A stretch of DNA of 64,000 bases from Candidatus Zixiibacteriota bacterium (GCA_040753875.1 JBFMDV010000009.1:1-64000); one strand, 5' to 3'; shown: positions 17,171 to 25,775, numbered from the stretch's first letter. Numbers and translations: made by a program. Notes: generated from the sequence alone by a model not told the origin.

Positions 17171-18739
17171 CTATCGTCCGCCGCTGAAGGTGGTGATGAT
17201 CGTGCCGTACGCGCCGATCGCCCAGCCGCGTCGGTTATTCAGGAAGTGGACTCCGAACAACCATTGGTCTGTCCCGGAAATCTGCTGTTGCCAGGTGGCA
17301 CCGCCGTTCTGCGTATGAATGATCACCCCGTCCGGTCCCACCGCCCAGCCATAATTCAAGTCGACGAACTGGACCGATCGAAACTCGATGTTGCTGCCGC
17401 TTGTCTGCGGTGTCCAACTGGTGCCGCCGTTCGTGGTCACCAGCACTCTTCCGCTGTCGCCAACAACCCACCCATGTTGCCGGTCCACAAATGAGACTCC
17501 CCACAGGCTGGCCCCCACGCCGGATGGCACTGCCTCCCAGAGTTGCCCGCCGTTGGTGGTGTGGAGTATGACGGCGTTATTACCAACGACAAACCCCTCC
17601 TGCGTGTCAAAGAATTGCAAGTCAGCCAGTGACGTCGTGACGGTGGAGTTCTGCGGTGTCCAGCCGCGGCCGCCATCGATGGTCTTGATGATCAAACCAG
17701 ACCGCCCGACCGCATAACCCGTGTCCGGCGTCAACATGTCCACTTTCCACAGCATCCAGGATTTGTCAAACGTGTGGGGTTCCCAGTGATCGCCGCCATC
17801 CGCGCTGATCAACACCTTGCCGCTATCTCCGACCGCGACACCATAGGTACTGTTCGTGAAGTCAATCCCTCCTAGTGTGGTGCCGGAGTAACTCGGTCCG
17901 ACCTGATTCCAGGTAGCGCCGCCATCCTTGGTGCCGAGCATTACGCCCGTTGGATCCGGCGCGTTGGGAATGAACCCGACCACGAATCCCCGCAACTCGT
18001 CAATGAATGTAAGCCCGCGAAAATCGAACGAATGCAGGCTGTATTGCTGAGTCCAGCCGATGACCGTCAGTGAGCACGGGACGACGAAGGGGGAATTGGC
18101 CGCCTGGGCCGACGTGAAGACCAGGTCATGACCGTATACGCCCGACAGCAGCCCGGTAGTGTCCAGTCCGACGAGGACCGTGTCGGGAGCCGAACCGGAT
18201 GTTGGCGTCACGGTCAACCATGGTGCGGACTCTGTGGCTGTAAAATCAAGTGGCCCGCCGCCGTTGTTGGTGATGTAGAGTGTTTCCGCCGGTGGGAGTG
18301 GCCCGCCCGCAGACATGCTGAATTTCACCACCTCGGGAGCGATCCCGATCGCACCGGAGATGGTGAATCGGACCGGTATGCGCTGGGGGGAATTGCTCGC
18401 CTTGCTCGTTGCCGTCACGACAATGGTGTCGTAATGCTCGCCGGAAACCAGGCTGCCGACATAGGCGGTGGCATATATAGTATCAGGTGCACTGCCAAGC
18501 GTCTGGGTTTCCAACCACGACGCCTTGTTGGAGACCTGGTAGGTCAGCGAGCCGGTACCACTGTTGGTGACTGCCACAACCTGACTGGACGGGTTGGCGC
18601 CACCGGCATTGGCGACAAAATGCAGTGAACCGGGCGAAAGGCTGATGGTGGCCTGATCGGAGTTAACGGTTCGACTGTTGGAACAACCGAGGCCAAGTAG
18701 AAGTCCGACGATGCCGAGAGTTGTGAGCTTACGCGCCAT
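17171..18739 (-). CDS. Lipoprotein with two BACON-like domains and a Ycf48-like propeller
   Basis: About 522 residues from the ATG at 18739 (a GTG at 18766 is the alternative). The leader LGIVGLLLGLGCSN looks like a lipoprotein signal, although the lipobox is not ideal. Two immunoglobulin-like BACON-type domains follow (about 30-210), each with a SPGSLHF/VVKFSMSAG start and SWL/PWL core. The rest is a beta-propeller of the Ycf48/Hcf136 or BNR type, with at least six repeats carrying the GGxxW turn (GGATWNQV, GGDHWEPH, GGRGWTPQ, GGQLWEAV, GGTSWTPQ, GGATWQQQ). A scaffold or carbohydrate/protein-binding role on the cell surface is likely; no catalytic residues are evident. Confidence 0.78.
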   Translation of the reverse strand: MARKLTTLGIVGLLLGLGCSNSRTVNSDQATISLSPGSLHFVANAGGANPSSQVVAVTNSGTGSLTYQVSNKASWLETQTLGSAPDTIYATAYVGSLVSGEHYDTIVVTATSKASNSPQRIPVRFTISGAIGIAPEVVKFSMSAGGPLPPAETLYITNNGGGPLDFTATESAPWLTVTPTSGSAPDTVLVGLDTTGLLSGVYGHDLVFTSAQAANSPFVVPCSLTVIGWTQQYSLHSFDFRGLTFIDELRGFVVGFIPNAPDPTGVMLGTKDGGATWNQVGPSYSGTTLGGIDFTNSTYGVAVGDSGKVLISADGGDHWEPHTFDKSWMLWKVDMLTPDTGYAVGRSGLIIKTIDGGRGWTPQNSTVTTSLADLQFFDTQEGFVVGNNAVILHTTNGGQLWEAVPSGVGASLWGVSFVDRQHGWVVGDSGRVLVTTNGGTSWTPQTSGSNIEFRSVQFVDLNYGWAVGPDGVIIHTQNGGATWQQQISGTDQWLFGVHFLNNRRGWAIGAYGTIITTFSGGR

Positions 18740-18789
18740 CTTTGCCTGCTTCGTAGACGAGTGCACCGAATCACATCGTGTCCATCCTC

Positions 18790-18818
18790 TTACTACGATG
18801 ACAGCGGCAATTTGTCAA
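18790..18818 (-). promoter_or_regulatory. Sigma-70-type promoter for the Ycf48-like gene
   Basis: On the minus strand TTGACA (18818-18813), 17-bp spacer, TAGTAA (18795-18790). The -35 box sits inside the T-run of the terminator of the preceding minus-strand gene. Confidence 0.5.
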
Positions 18819-18850
18819 AAGAAAAAGCACGGCGGCTAAGACGGCCGTGC
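18813..18850 (-). terminator. Rho-independent terminator of the small 18900 gene
   Basis: On the minus strand a stem GCACGGC/GCCGTGC (18850-18844 with 18833-18827) encloses a 10-base loop and is followed at once by TTTTTCTTTT. It lies 50 bp past the stop of the 69-residue gene. Confidence 0.75.
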
Positions 18851-18899
18851 CGTGGGAATCTGCTCGTGAGTCAATCTCGCGCGTTTTTCGGTCCGGCGC

Positions 18900-19109
18900 T
18901 TACATCTCCGTATCCAGCAGGTAGTCCCTCAAGTCATCAATATCCATGTTTTGCAGCAACTGCTTATGCTGGCGCCAGACGCGGTGTCCTCCACGGGGCG
19001 CTTTCTCTCGCAGGCTGGGCCGTCCATGACCGCTCCGAGGCTGGTCCGAGCCACTTGCGGGCATGGTCGATTCTGTCCGTTTGTCGTCCTGTTTTCTGTG
19101 CTCCTCCAT
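18900..19109 (-). CDS. Small hypothetical protein, 69 residues
   Basis: A short, highly charged protein. The N-terminal half is rich in Arg, Lys, His and Gly (EEHRKQDDKRTE, then GHGRPSLREKAPRGG); the C-terminal half ends in an acidic helix, MDIDDLRDYLLDTEM. I recognise no family. I accept it as a gene because GGAGGAA stands just before the ATG at 19109 and a rho-independent terminator follows the stop in the same direction. A longer frame at 18929-19162 overlaps it but has no such signals. Confidence 0.65.
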   Translation of the reverse strand: MEEHRKQDDKRTESTMPASGSDQPRSGHGRPSLREKAPRGGHRVWRQHKQLLQNMDIDDLRDYLLDTEM

Positions 19110-19494
19110 CGTTCCTCCGGATCGGTTCTCCCTTGCTGGACATGGATGTGTGGGCTTTTCACCTTCTGTTATCGGTCGGTTGAAATGCGCGGATTGAGGG
19201 AAAGCGGGTCTGCCAACCTGAAAAGTGCATTTTTTGAGCGGACGTCCCCGATAGGGGGTCCCGCCCCGTCATGGTCGACTTCATAGCAGCAATCTCGACA
19301 GAGTCTGCAAGAGCGCAGCCGGTTGCTTAGTTGGCGGCTGGTCTGCGAACCATATTCCCAATCCACGAGCTGCAGCTTTTCGCTGTCCGGCATGCAGATA
19401 GGGGTGCATGTCCGCGGTCAGAAAGAGCCGTTTGACTGCGGCACAGCGTATGCTCAAAGCTTAGTCAGAGACGAAGGAACCAGAAGGTGGTAGC
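19110..19494. other. 385-bp gap with no recognised gene
   Basis: This stretch separates the divergent small gene (minus) and the 206-residue gene (plus), so it should hold promoters for both. I could not pick a convincing -35/-10 pair. No hairpin or repeat stands out, and the open frames here lack ribosome sites. Confidence 0.4.
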
Positions 19495-20115
19495 ATGTTA
19501 GACGGCAAATTTCAGCGTGGATTCTCCAACGAGCGACTCGCCGCTGCGCATGAACCCAAAGTGCGCAAGGACGACCACGGCTTCTACATCATGTCCCTTT
19601 CCGAGAACTGCAAGGTGTATTTTGAGGACTACTACGGGTTCCTAAGCCTGACCTACGACAAGGCCAAACGGGAACGGGACTCCGCTCGCATCAAATTAGC
19701 GCGGACTTCCCACGAGCATGGCGAGACGGTCGCCTATTACCGCGCCCGGTTGGTGATCATCGATCTGCTCATGCGCACGATCCTCCGGTTCTACACCGAT
19801 GGTTCCAATTTCGGGGTGATCATGACTCCCTGGTGCTTCGGGACGGTGGTGCTGGAGAAGATCGAGGTGTACCGCGACCGCCTGAACAAAGGGGAGGTCG
19901 AGGATCCCAATATTCCGGAGTACCCGTATTACGTAATCAAGTACGTTGACGAGGTCTACAAGATTACGCTGCTTGAGCTGTTCGATTTTCCCCAGCAGGC
20001 GTTTCAAATGCGCTGGCAGTATTCCGAACTGTTGAAACGGTACTCGCGGATACTGACCGATATCACCGGCTCGTTGCAGTCGGTCATCCACTCCGTACGA
20101 AATCTTGGTTCTTAA
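19495..20115 (+). CDS. Hypothetical helical protein, 206 residues
   Basis: A soluble, probably all-helical protein with no signal peptide. Notable features are a Tyr/Phe-rich stretch (CKVYFEDYYGFLSLTYDKAK), a charged helix (KRERDSARIKLARTSHEHGE) and a hydrophobic middle (IIDLLMRTILRFYTDGSNFG). I do not recognise a family. Its ribosome site is AGAAGGTGG. It is followed by a strong terminator and then by an HD-GYP gene in the same direction, so the two are separate units but may be functionally linked. Confidence 0.6.
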   Translation: MLDGKFQRGFSNERLAAAHEPKVRKDDHGFYIMSLSENCKVYFEDYYGFLSLTYDKAKRERDSARIKLARTSHEHGETVAYYRARLVIIDLLMRTILRFYTDGSNFGVIMTPWCFGTVVLEKIEVYRDRLNKGEVEDPNIPEYPYYVIKYVDEVYKITLLELFDFPQQAFQMRWQYSELLKRYSRILTDITGSLQSVIHSVRNLGS

Positions 20116-20150
20116 GAGAATAGAGCCAGAGCCCTCCAACTCTCCGTGAG

Positions 20151-20184
20151 CCCCCGGTCCCGCCTGGACCGGGGGAATTTGTTT
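20151..20184 (+). terminator. Rho-independent terminator after the 19495 gene
   Basis: Perfect 10-bp stem CCCCCGGTCC (20151-20160) / GGACCGGGGG (20166-20175) with a 5-base loop, followed by AATTTGTTT. Confidence 0.8.
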
Positions 20185-20268
20185 AGTCATGTCGGTCGTC
20201 TGCCGATATTCAGATGAAAGCAACCGGGTATAGTTTGTAAGCGCCGGACATACCGGAAATATGGTCCC

Positions 20269-21252
20269 ATGACTTCTACAGCAGTCAAGAACAGGGTCGA
20301 ACAGAAGTATCTGCCCATCTATCTGGATTCGCTCCGGGTGGACTCAGTGTTGGATTTCGATCTGTACCTGCAGGTCAACAACGATCTGATCCTGTACCGT
20401 TCCCCCAATCTCTCGTTTACGGACAAGACCCGCCAGAAACTGCTTGAGAACCGTGTCGACCGCCTCTATGTCCCGATCGACAAGAAGGCAGAGTACCAGC
20501 AGTACATCGAGCGGAATCTCGACAAGATCCTGGTCGACCCGACCATCCAGGAAGAGAAAAAAGCGGCCATCCTGTACGATACCTCCACCAATCTGGTCAA
20601 GGATGTACTGAGTAACCCGACGTTCGGCGACAATATCCACCGCTCCAAGAATCTGGTGGAAAACACAGTCGAATATATTCTCAGAGGGCGGGATGCATTC
20701 TTGAATCTGCTTCGGATCACGTCGTTCGACTACTACACGTTCACCCACAGCGTCAACGTCTGCACGTTCTCAATTGCATTGGCCCAACAGATGGGATTCA
20801 AAGACGAGCAGTTTCTCAATCAACTTGGGGTCGGGGCGCTCTTACATGATATCGGCAAGTCGAAGATCTCCGACCGGATCATCAACAAGCGCTCGGCGCT
20901 TACGCCGATCGAATTCGAGATCATGAAGAAACATCCCAAGTGGGGCGTGGATATTCTCCAGGAGACCGCTCTGGTAGCCGAGCCCAGCTATTACCCGGTC
21001 CTCCAGCATCACGAGCGAGGGGATCGGCGGGGGTACCCATCGGGCCTGTCGCTTGATGACATGCATATCTATTCGCGGATCGTGGCGATCGCCGATTCGT
21101 TCGACGCCATGACCACCCAGCGTGTGTATCAGAAGGCGATGGACACATTCCCGGCGCTCAAGATCATGTTCTCGCTGAAGGGGGCCTACGACGAGCAGCT
21201 GCTCCGGAGTTTTGTCGAGCTGATGGGCCCGAGCGGTCTGACCGACATCTGA
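20269..21252 (+). CDS. HD-GYP domain cyclic-di-GMP phosphodiesterase
   Basis: A 327-residue cytosolic protein. The N-terminal 140 residues are a helical region resembling the DUF3391-type sensor parts found before HD-GYP domains (YLPIYLDSLRVDSVLDFDLY). The HD-GYP domain spans about 150-300: FTHSVNVCTFS, then the metal-binding LLHDIGKSKI, an ALTPIEFEIMKKHPKWG segment, and the signature HHERGDRRGYPSGL, which replaces the standard HHExxDGxGYP with Arg at one place. Domains of this type hydrolyse c-di-GMP to pGpG or GMP; here the HD pair and GYP are intact, so activity is likely. It stands as a single gene. Confidence 0.9.
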   Translation: MTSTAVKNRVEQKYLPIYLDSLRVDSVLDFDLYLQVNNDLILYRSPNLSFTDKTRQKLLENRVDRLYVPIDKKAEYQQYIERNLDKILVDPTIQEEKKAAILYDTSTNLVKDVLSNPTFGDNIHRSKNLVENTVEYILRGRDAFLNLLRITSFDYYTFTHSVNVCTFSIALAQQMGFKDEQFLNQLGVGALLHDIGKSKISDRIINKRSALTPIEFEIMKKHPKWGVDILQETALVAEPSYYPVLQHHERGDRRGYPSGLSLDDMHIYSRIVAIADSFDAMTTQRVYQKAMDTFPALKIMFSLKGAYDEQLLRSFVELMGPSGLTDI

Positions 21253-21419
21253 AACTGGCCCGCAGCCTTTCCGCTTAGGACTGAAATTCCCGAAGGTGTT
21301 GTTGAAAACGGACTTATGTTCGTATATCCTCCTCTGAACGCAATGAACAAACGGGCAGTGTCACGGATAGCCGACCCCGAAACACAGGGAAAGTCTAACC
21401 TGCAAGAGGAGGAGCTTTC

Positions 21420-21581
21420 ATGTTGAGACGCTCGGCGTCGATCTTGCCGGTACTGAAGATGACACTTGGAGTTGTCGTTGCATGCGGCCCGGCCCGAGAT
21501 GAACCGTGCCCCCCTGATGCCCAGCAAGCGAATTTCAAACCGGGTGCCGCAGCCGATTCCGCCAATTGTTTGGAGAATTGA
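21420..21581 (+). CDS. Small putative lipoprotein, 53 residues
   Basis: A short gene with a strong ribosome site (GAGGAGG, seven to eight bases before the ATG at 21420). The peptide starts MLRRSASILPVLKMTLGVVV and reaches a lipobox VVAC, so cleavage before Cys-21 would leave a mature lipoprotein of about 33 residues. The mature part is Pro/Ala-rich and has two further cysteines. No family recognised. It lies 113 bp upstream of the octaheme cytochrome gene on the same strand and may share its transcript, which would suggest a link to periplasmic electron transfer (inference). Confidence 0.55.
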   Translation: MLRRSASILPVLKMTLGVVVACGPARDEPCPPDAQQANFKPGAAADSANCLEN

Positions 21582-21694
21582 CTTGAGTCAAATCGCCCAG
21601 TTTTGTGAATTACGATACTATCTCAGGCAGCCGGGCTACCCCTGCCGATAAGTCGAGATCAAGGGACTGTATTTTCGTGGAGGAGACAAGTGAT

Positions 21695-22927
21695 ATGATG
21701 CATTGGGTACTCACGACACTTCTGGTTCTGACGGCGACGTCGCTATTCGCGGCCGAGAATTGTGTGGAGTGTCACACACAAACAACACCGAACATTGTGA
21801 CCGACTGGCAACTCAGCAAACACGAAGAGAATGATATTACCTGTTCTGTCTGCCATGGCAGCGGGCACCAGTCAGCCGCTGACGTCGCGAACGTGCAGAT
21901 TCCTACGCCCCAGACCTGCGCTCAGTGTCACGAGGCGCAGGTGACACAGTTCAGCAAAGGTAAACACGCGTTTGGCTGGGCCTCTTATAAGGCAATGCCG
22001 ACGACACATGAATTGCCCATGGCCCTTGTGGACGGCATGAAGGGGTGCGGAGGATGTCACAAGATCGGTCTCAAGACCGATGGCGATATCCAGACGCTTC
22101 GGGCCGAGGGAAACAATTTCGGGATCGCCTCGTGTGATGCCTGTCATACGCGCCACACGTTCTCTGTGAAGGAAGCCAAGCAGCCGCAGGCGTGTCAAAC
22201 GTGCCACATGGGGTTTGACCATCCGCAGTGGGAAATGTATGCATCATCGAAACACGGTGTGAGGAATGAGCTAAAGCAGAAGGCGATTCTCCCGTCCTCA
22301 GCAGCAGCTCCGACCTGTCAGACTTGTCACATGCCCGAGGGGAATCACGAGGTTCGCACGGCGTGGGGCTTTTTGGCGGTTCGCCTGCCGCTACCCGAGG
22401 ACCCGCAATGGAAAGCAGACCAGGTTACGATTTTGCAGGCGCTCGGTGTGCTTGATCCCGAGGGCAAGCCGACCGCTCGCCTCGATGTGGTGAAAGCGGC
22501 CGATGTCGCCCGTCTGACGCAGGAAGCATTTGATGCCGAGCGGAACAAGATGCTCACTACCTGCAACCGGTGCCATTCGATGAATTTCGCGAAAGGGGAA
22601 CTCAAGAAAGGGGACGACATGATTCGTGAAATCGATCATCTCCTGGCCGAGGCAATTCGAATAATCGCCGGGCTTTATCAGGACGGCATTATTCCCAAGC
22701 CGAACGGCTACGCCTATGCTTTCCCGGATTTGCTGGCGTTCCACGACGCCCCTACCGTAATCGAACAGAGGCTGTTCACGATGCATTTGAAGCATCGGAT
22801 GCGGGCGTTCCAGGGGGTATTTCATGCCAACCCGGACTATGCGCTGTGGTACGGTTGGAGTGAGATGGTGCGCGACCTGGCCGAGATCAAGGAAATGGCC
22901 GCTGAACTCCGCTCCAAGAAGATCTGA
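21695..22927 (+). CDS. Octaheme c-type cytochrome of the hydroxylamine oxidoreductase (HAO) family
   Basis: A 410-residue periplasmic protein. The start at ATG 21695 is set by GGAGGAG nine bases upstream and the Sec signal that follows (MMHWVLTTLLVLTATSLFA). It has eight CxxCH haem sites: CVECH, CSVCH, CAQCH, CGGCH, CDACH, CQTCH twice, and CNRCH. The GMKGCGGCHKIG around haem 4 is typical of the active-site haem in the HAO family, and the helical C-terminus (FHANPDYALWYGWSEM) fits the same fold. Family members oxidise hydroxylamine or hydrazine or reduce nitrite. I cannot tell the direction, because I cannot confirm the tyrosine that cross-links the P460 haem. No quinol partner gene is adjacent. 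A terminator follows directly. Confidence 0.85.
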   Translation: MMHWVLTTLLVLTATSLFAAENCVECHTQTTPNIVTDWQLSKHEENDITCSVCHGSGHQSAADVANVQIPTPQTCAQCHEAQVTQFSKGKHAFGWASYKAMPTTHELPMALVDGMKGCGGCHKIGLKTDGDIQTLRAEGNNFGIASCDACHTRHTFSVKEAKQPQACQTCHMGFDHPQWEMYASSKHGVRNELKQKAILPSSAAAPTCQTCHMPEGNHEVRTAWGFLAVRLPLPEDPQWKADQVTILQALGVLDPEGKPTARLDVVKAADVARLTQEAFDAERNKMLTTCNRCHSMNFAKGELKKGDDMIREIDHLLAEAIRIIAGLYQDGIIPKPNGYAYAFPDLLAFHDAPTVIEQRLFTMHLKHRMRAFQGVFHANPDYALWYGWSEMVRDLAEIKEMAAELRSKKI

Positions 22928-22950
22928 TTCCAAATCGTCAATTCTCGTCA

Positions 22951-22986
22951 AGGGCAGGCTCGACACCGATCCTGCCCTTTTGTTTT
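22951..22986 (+). terminator. Rho-independent terminator of the octaheme cytochrome gene
   Basis: Stem AGGGCAGG (22951-22958) / CCTGCCCT (22971-22978), followed by TTTTGTTTT. It ends six bases before the stop of the converging minus-strand gene. Confidence 0.85.
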
Positions 22987-22991
22987 GCATT

Positions 22992-23549
22992 TCACGGACA
23001 CGCGGGAAAATCGCAGGTACCGAAACCGAACAAACAATCTACAAGTACTGCCAAATCGCTGATATCAAGCACGGCGTCCCCATTGATGTCTGCTTCTTCC
23101 CGACACGGGAGGATCGCCGAACAGACTAAGAAGAGCCAGTCGACCAGGTACGTGAGATCCGAGATGTCTACAACATCGCCGAAATCGTAGTCAACGTTTC
23201 CGCGAATGCCATGACAACATACGCCCGCGAAGTTCTGCCAGAATCCGTGATAGTTTCCCAAGCAGCCGAACGACGAATATTCCACCGCTGTCTGGCCGCC
23301 AGTGCCGCTCAGGCGATACATGGGCGAACTGGCTTCGGAGCCAGCATCGGACATGACCTGCCACATGAGCGGTGGAACGGAGTCCGGGCGAATAGAAATT
23401 GATGCCTGAGTAATTACTGCCTTCCCCGCAGAATCAGTTTTCGGTGGAACATCGATTCGAGTGCTGGCGGTCGGCACTTCGCCGGCCGCCGATATGCCAC
23501 AACACATGAGCCAAAAGACAATCGATGCGATCAAGTGTTTTGCAGTCAT
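22992..23549 (-). CDS. Secreted protein with Cys-Pro-ended paired dockerin-like module
   Basis: A 185-residue exported protein with a signal peptide of about 21 residues (IASIVFWLMCCGISA). Residues 22-105 have no recognised fold. The C-terminal 75 residues are the module also found at 141, 1536 and 2704: CCHGIRGNVDYD, VDISDLTYLVDWLF, CREEADINGD, DISDLAVLVDCLF, ending PACP. It starts 9 bp after the stop of the S74 protein gene, so both should be co-transcribed from the promoter at 25939. Confidence 0.72.
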   Translation of the reverse strand: MTAKHLIASIVFWLMCCGISAAGEVPTASTRIDVPPKTDSAGKAVITQASISIRPDSVPPLMWQVMSDAGSEASSPMYRLSGTGGQTAVEYSSFGCLGNYHGFWQNFAGVCCHGIRGNVDYDFGDVVDISDLTYLVDWLFLVCSAILPCREEADINGDAVLDISDLAVLVDCLFGFGTCDFPACP

Positions 23550-23558
23550 GGTGTCACC

Positions 23559-25775
23559 TCATCGAGTGTTTTCGGGCTTGTGGCCAAATTGGGCGGTGCG
23601 TTGTTCCAACTTTTCGAGACGGCTACGGAGTTCATCGTTTTGTGTCTTTAGTTCTTTAACGGCTTCGACGAGGACGGCTGAGAGTCGGGCGTAGTCGACC
23701 GCCAGGTATCCATCGGGATCCTGCGAAACAGCTTCGGGAACGACCTGTTGCATCTGCTGAGCGATGAAGCCGAGATGTCGACCTTCGGGGAAGTTCTTCG
23801 AGGGGAACTCGTCTCTGCGCCACTCGTAGGTCACCCCCTGAAGTCGCGCAATCTTGTCGAGACTGGAAGCGATCGGAAGGACGTTTTTCTTATAGTGTGA
23901 ATCGGAACAGGCTCCAAACGTCCCGGTATAACAAAGATTTCCTGCAAAAGACCCAGCATAGCCGGGACCGGGTGCCGAGCCGTATACACCGTTGCCCCCA
24001 CCAGTGCTAATTCCGGCGACACCCGAATAGCTTCCTGATGAGGTCCCCGTTATAGCATTTACCCCGTTCTGGTTTGAGCTGGCGGTGATTGGGCCAGTGG
24101 CATCGAGTCGCCCATTACAGGCAATCGCGGGACTTGAAGCCTGATTATTGTAGGAGATAGCTTGGAAAGCATACGCAGACGCTGTTCCCGTGCCACATGA
24201 TATTGCCGTTCCAGCAGAGTTGTAGCTCCAGAGTGCGACCGATGTACTACTCCCGTTTCGAACGCTGGCTGCTGCTTCATTGCCCGCCGAAATGGCCAGT
24301 CTGGCATCCGGAGCAGTCGTTCCAATGCCGACATTGCCTGAAGCTGCTCTGATGACCATGCGGTTTGAAGCACCAGCGTCAAATTGCAGATCAACAAGCT
24401 CCGTTGAACCGAATGTTGTCGTGGTACCATTGCTTGACGCGATCCACTTGTCTGCTCCTCGAAGGGGCTGATCTGCATCAAGCGAGATGGCGCCACCTGA
24501 CACAGTTAGCTTGTAGGCTGGGTTGGTTGTGCCGATGCCGACATTACCTGAACTGCTGATTCTTACACGTTCAAGTCCACCGTCAGTACCGATTGAAAGT
24601 CCTTGCCCGCTAAGAGTGTAAATTTGCGATACTTGATTTGCAGCAGTGCCTATTATCAGATCAGAATTTCCATTGTCGCTTCTGAATCTCGCAACGTCGT
24701 TAACGCCTGCAGGCACGACCACGGTCAATTTTCTGTCGGGCGCTGTTGTGCCTATGCCGACATTTCGGTTGGACACAATACTCGGGCCAATTGTAAACAG
24801 GTCTCCAAGACCAGCGCTTACCCATTTCCATTCTTCTGTACTACCTCCGCCAGTACTGCGGTGGTACATCTTGTTTGTACCTTGTCCTTGTGACATGTAG
24901 AACCCGCAGTTAGATCTGTTATCCCACCACAAAAACGTCTCCTGCGATCCCGCGTCCAAGTAGATACCGTTATCTGCCCAAGGTGTCGATGGACCAATCC
25001 CAAAGGAGATGGCACGAGCCCGGCCGTTTACGTCAAGTGTTCGCTCTGGGGTGAGAGTTCCGAGGCCGACGTTTCCGCTTGGCACGATGGTGAGGCGTGA
25101 TAGTCCACCGGCACTCTCATCGACGATGTCGAAATTCCCCGGGTTGCCCGGAATTTCTCCGGAAGATACACTATACTGCCTTCCGCCCGGCAGGCTATTT
25201 AAGAGTGACAACTGTGGCCCGCGACTGCCGTCATCTTGTACTTCTGCAAACCACCTGAATCGGCCCGTACCGGCTACGTCAAGGGTGGTGGTTGGTGTAG
25301 TAGTCCCAATCCCTACATTTCCCGTCAAGCGATAGACGTTTCCATTACTTACCTGCCAGACGGTATCAGTCGTCGGCGTAAAATTGCAGCTATCCGCATA
25401 CGTTGAACGAAATGCATACGCCACAGATACAAACAGTGTACGTGGACTCATTGGACTGTCGGCACCGACCTGTATTTCCATCCAGCGGCGGTCAGATTTG
25501 AACACCGTGTCAGACACAGGGTTCACTTTGCCCAATTTGACAGTGAACAGGCCATTGCGGACAAGGACACTGTCCTGAGTTTCAGTCCAGATGGGCAGGC
25601 CACCGCTTGAGTCAGCGAAAATGGAGAACGTCATCGGGGTTTGGAGGTCTATGGGCACGCCTACAGAGTTGGTGAGACGCCCCTGATAATTCATCTGATT
25701 TGGCGTGGCTGCTAACAGTATGCCTGAGAGAATGCAGAGTCCCAGGCATGCGGCGAACTTGGGCATACGGTTCAT
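23559..25775 (-). CDS. Exported fibre protein with C-terminal S74 self-cleaving chaperone domain
   Basis: A 738-residue protein. The signal peptide ends around GILLAA; residues 25-125 are a domain common on such proteins (NYQGRLTNSVGVPI, then FTVKLGK). The middle contains five copies of the tail-fibre motif GNVGIGTTxP followed by a strand (LDV, LTV, LAI), as in trimeric beta-helical fibres. The C-terminus is a peptidase S74 domain: CSDSHYKKNV carries the Ser and Lys used for self-cleavage in this family, followed by GFIAQQMQQVVPEAV and AVDYARLSAVLVEA. It ends in a coiled coil (LKTQNDELRSRLEKLEQR). The S74 part acts as a trimerisation chaperone and is then released. GGGAGGAG before the ATG fixes the start. 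Confidence 0.85.
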   Translation of the reverse strand: MNRMPKFAACLGLCILSGILLAATPNQMNYQGRLTNSVGVPIDLQTPMTFSIFADSSGGLPIWTETQDSVLVRNGLFTVKLGKVNPVSDTVFKSDRRWMEIQVGADSPMSPRTLFVSVAYAFRSTYADSCNFTPTTDTVWQVSNGNVYRLTGNVGIGTTTPTTTLDVAGTGRFRWFAEVQDDGSRGPQLSLLNSLPGGRQYSVSSGEIPGNPGNFDIVDESAGGLSRLTIVPSGNVGLGTLTPERTLDVNGRARAISFGIGPSTPWADNGIYLDAGSQETFLWWDNRSNCGFYMSQGQGTNKMYHRSTGGGSTEEWKWVSAGLGDLFTIGPSIVSNRNVGIGTTAPDRKLTVVVPAGVNDVARFRSDNGNSDLIIGTAANQVSQIYTLSGQGLSIGTDGGLERVRISSSGNVGIGTTNPAYKLTVSGGAISLDADQPLRGADKWIASSNGTTTTFGSTELVDLQFDAGASNRMVIRAASGNVGIGTTAPDARLAISAGNEAAASVRNGSSTSVALWSYNSAGTAISCGTGTASAYAFQAISYNNQASSPAIACNGRLDATGPITASSNQNGVNAITGTSSGSYSGVAGISTGGGNGVYGSAPGPGYAGSFAGNLCYTGTFGACSDSHYKKNVLPIASSLDKIARLQGVTYEWRRDEFPSKNFPEGRHLGFIAQQMQQVVPEAVSQDPDGYLAVDYARLSAVLVEAVKELKTQNDELRSRLEKLEQRTAQFGHKPENTR

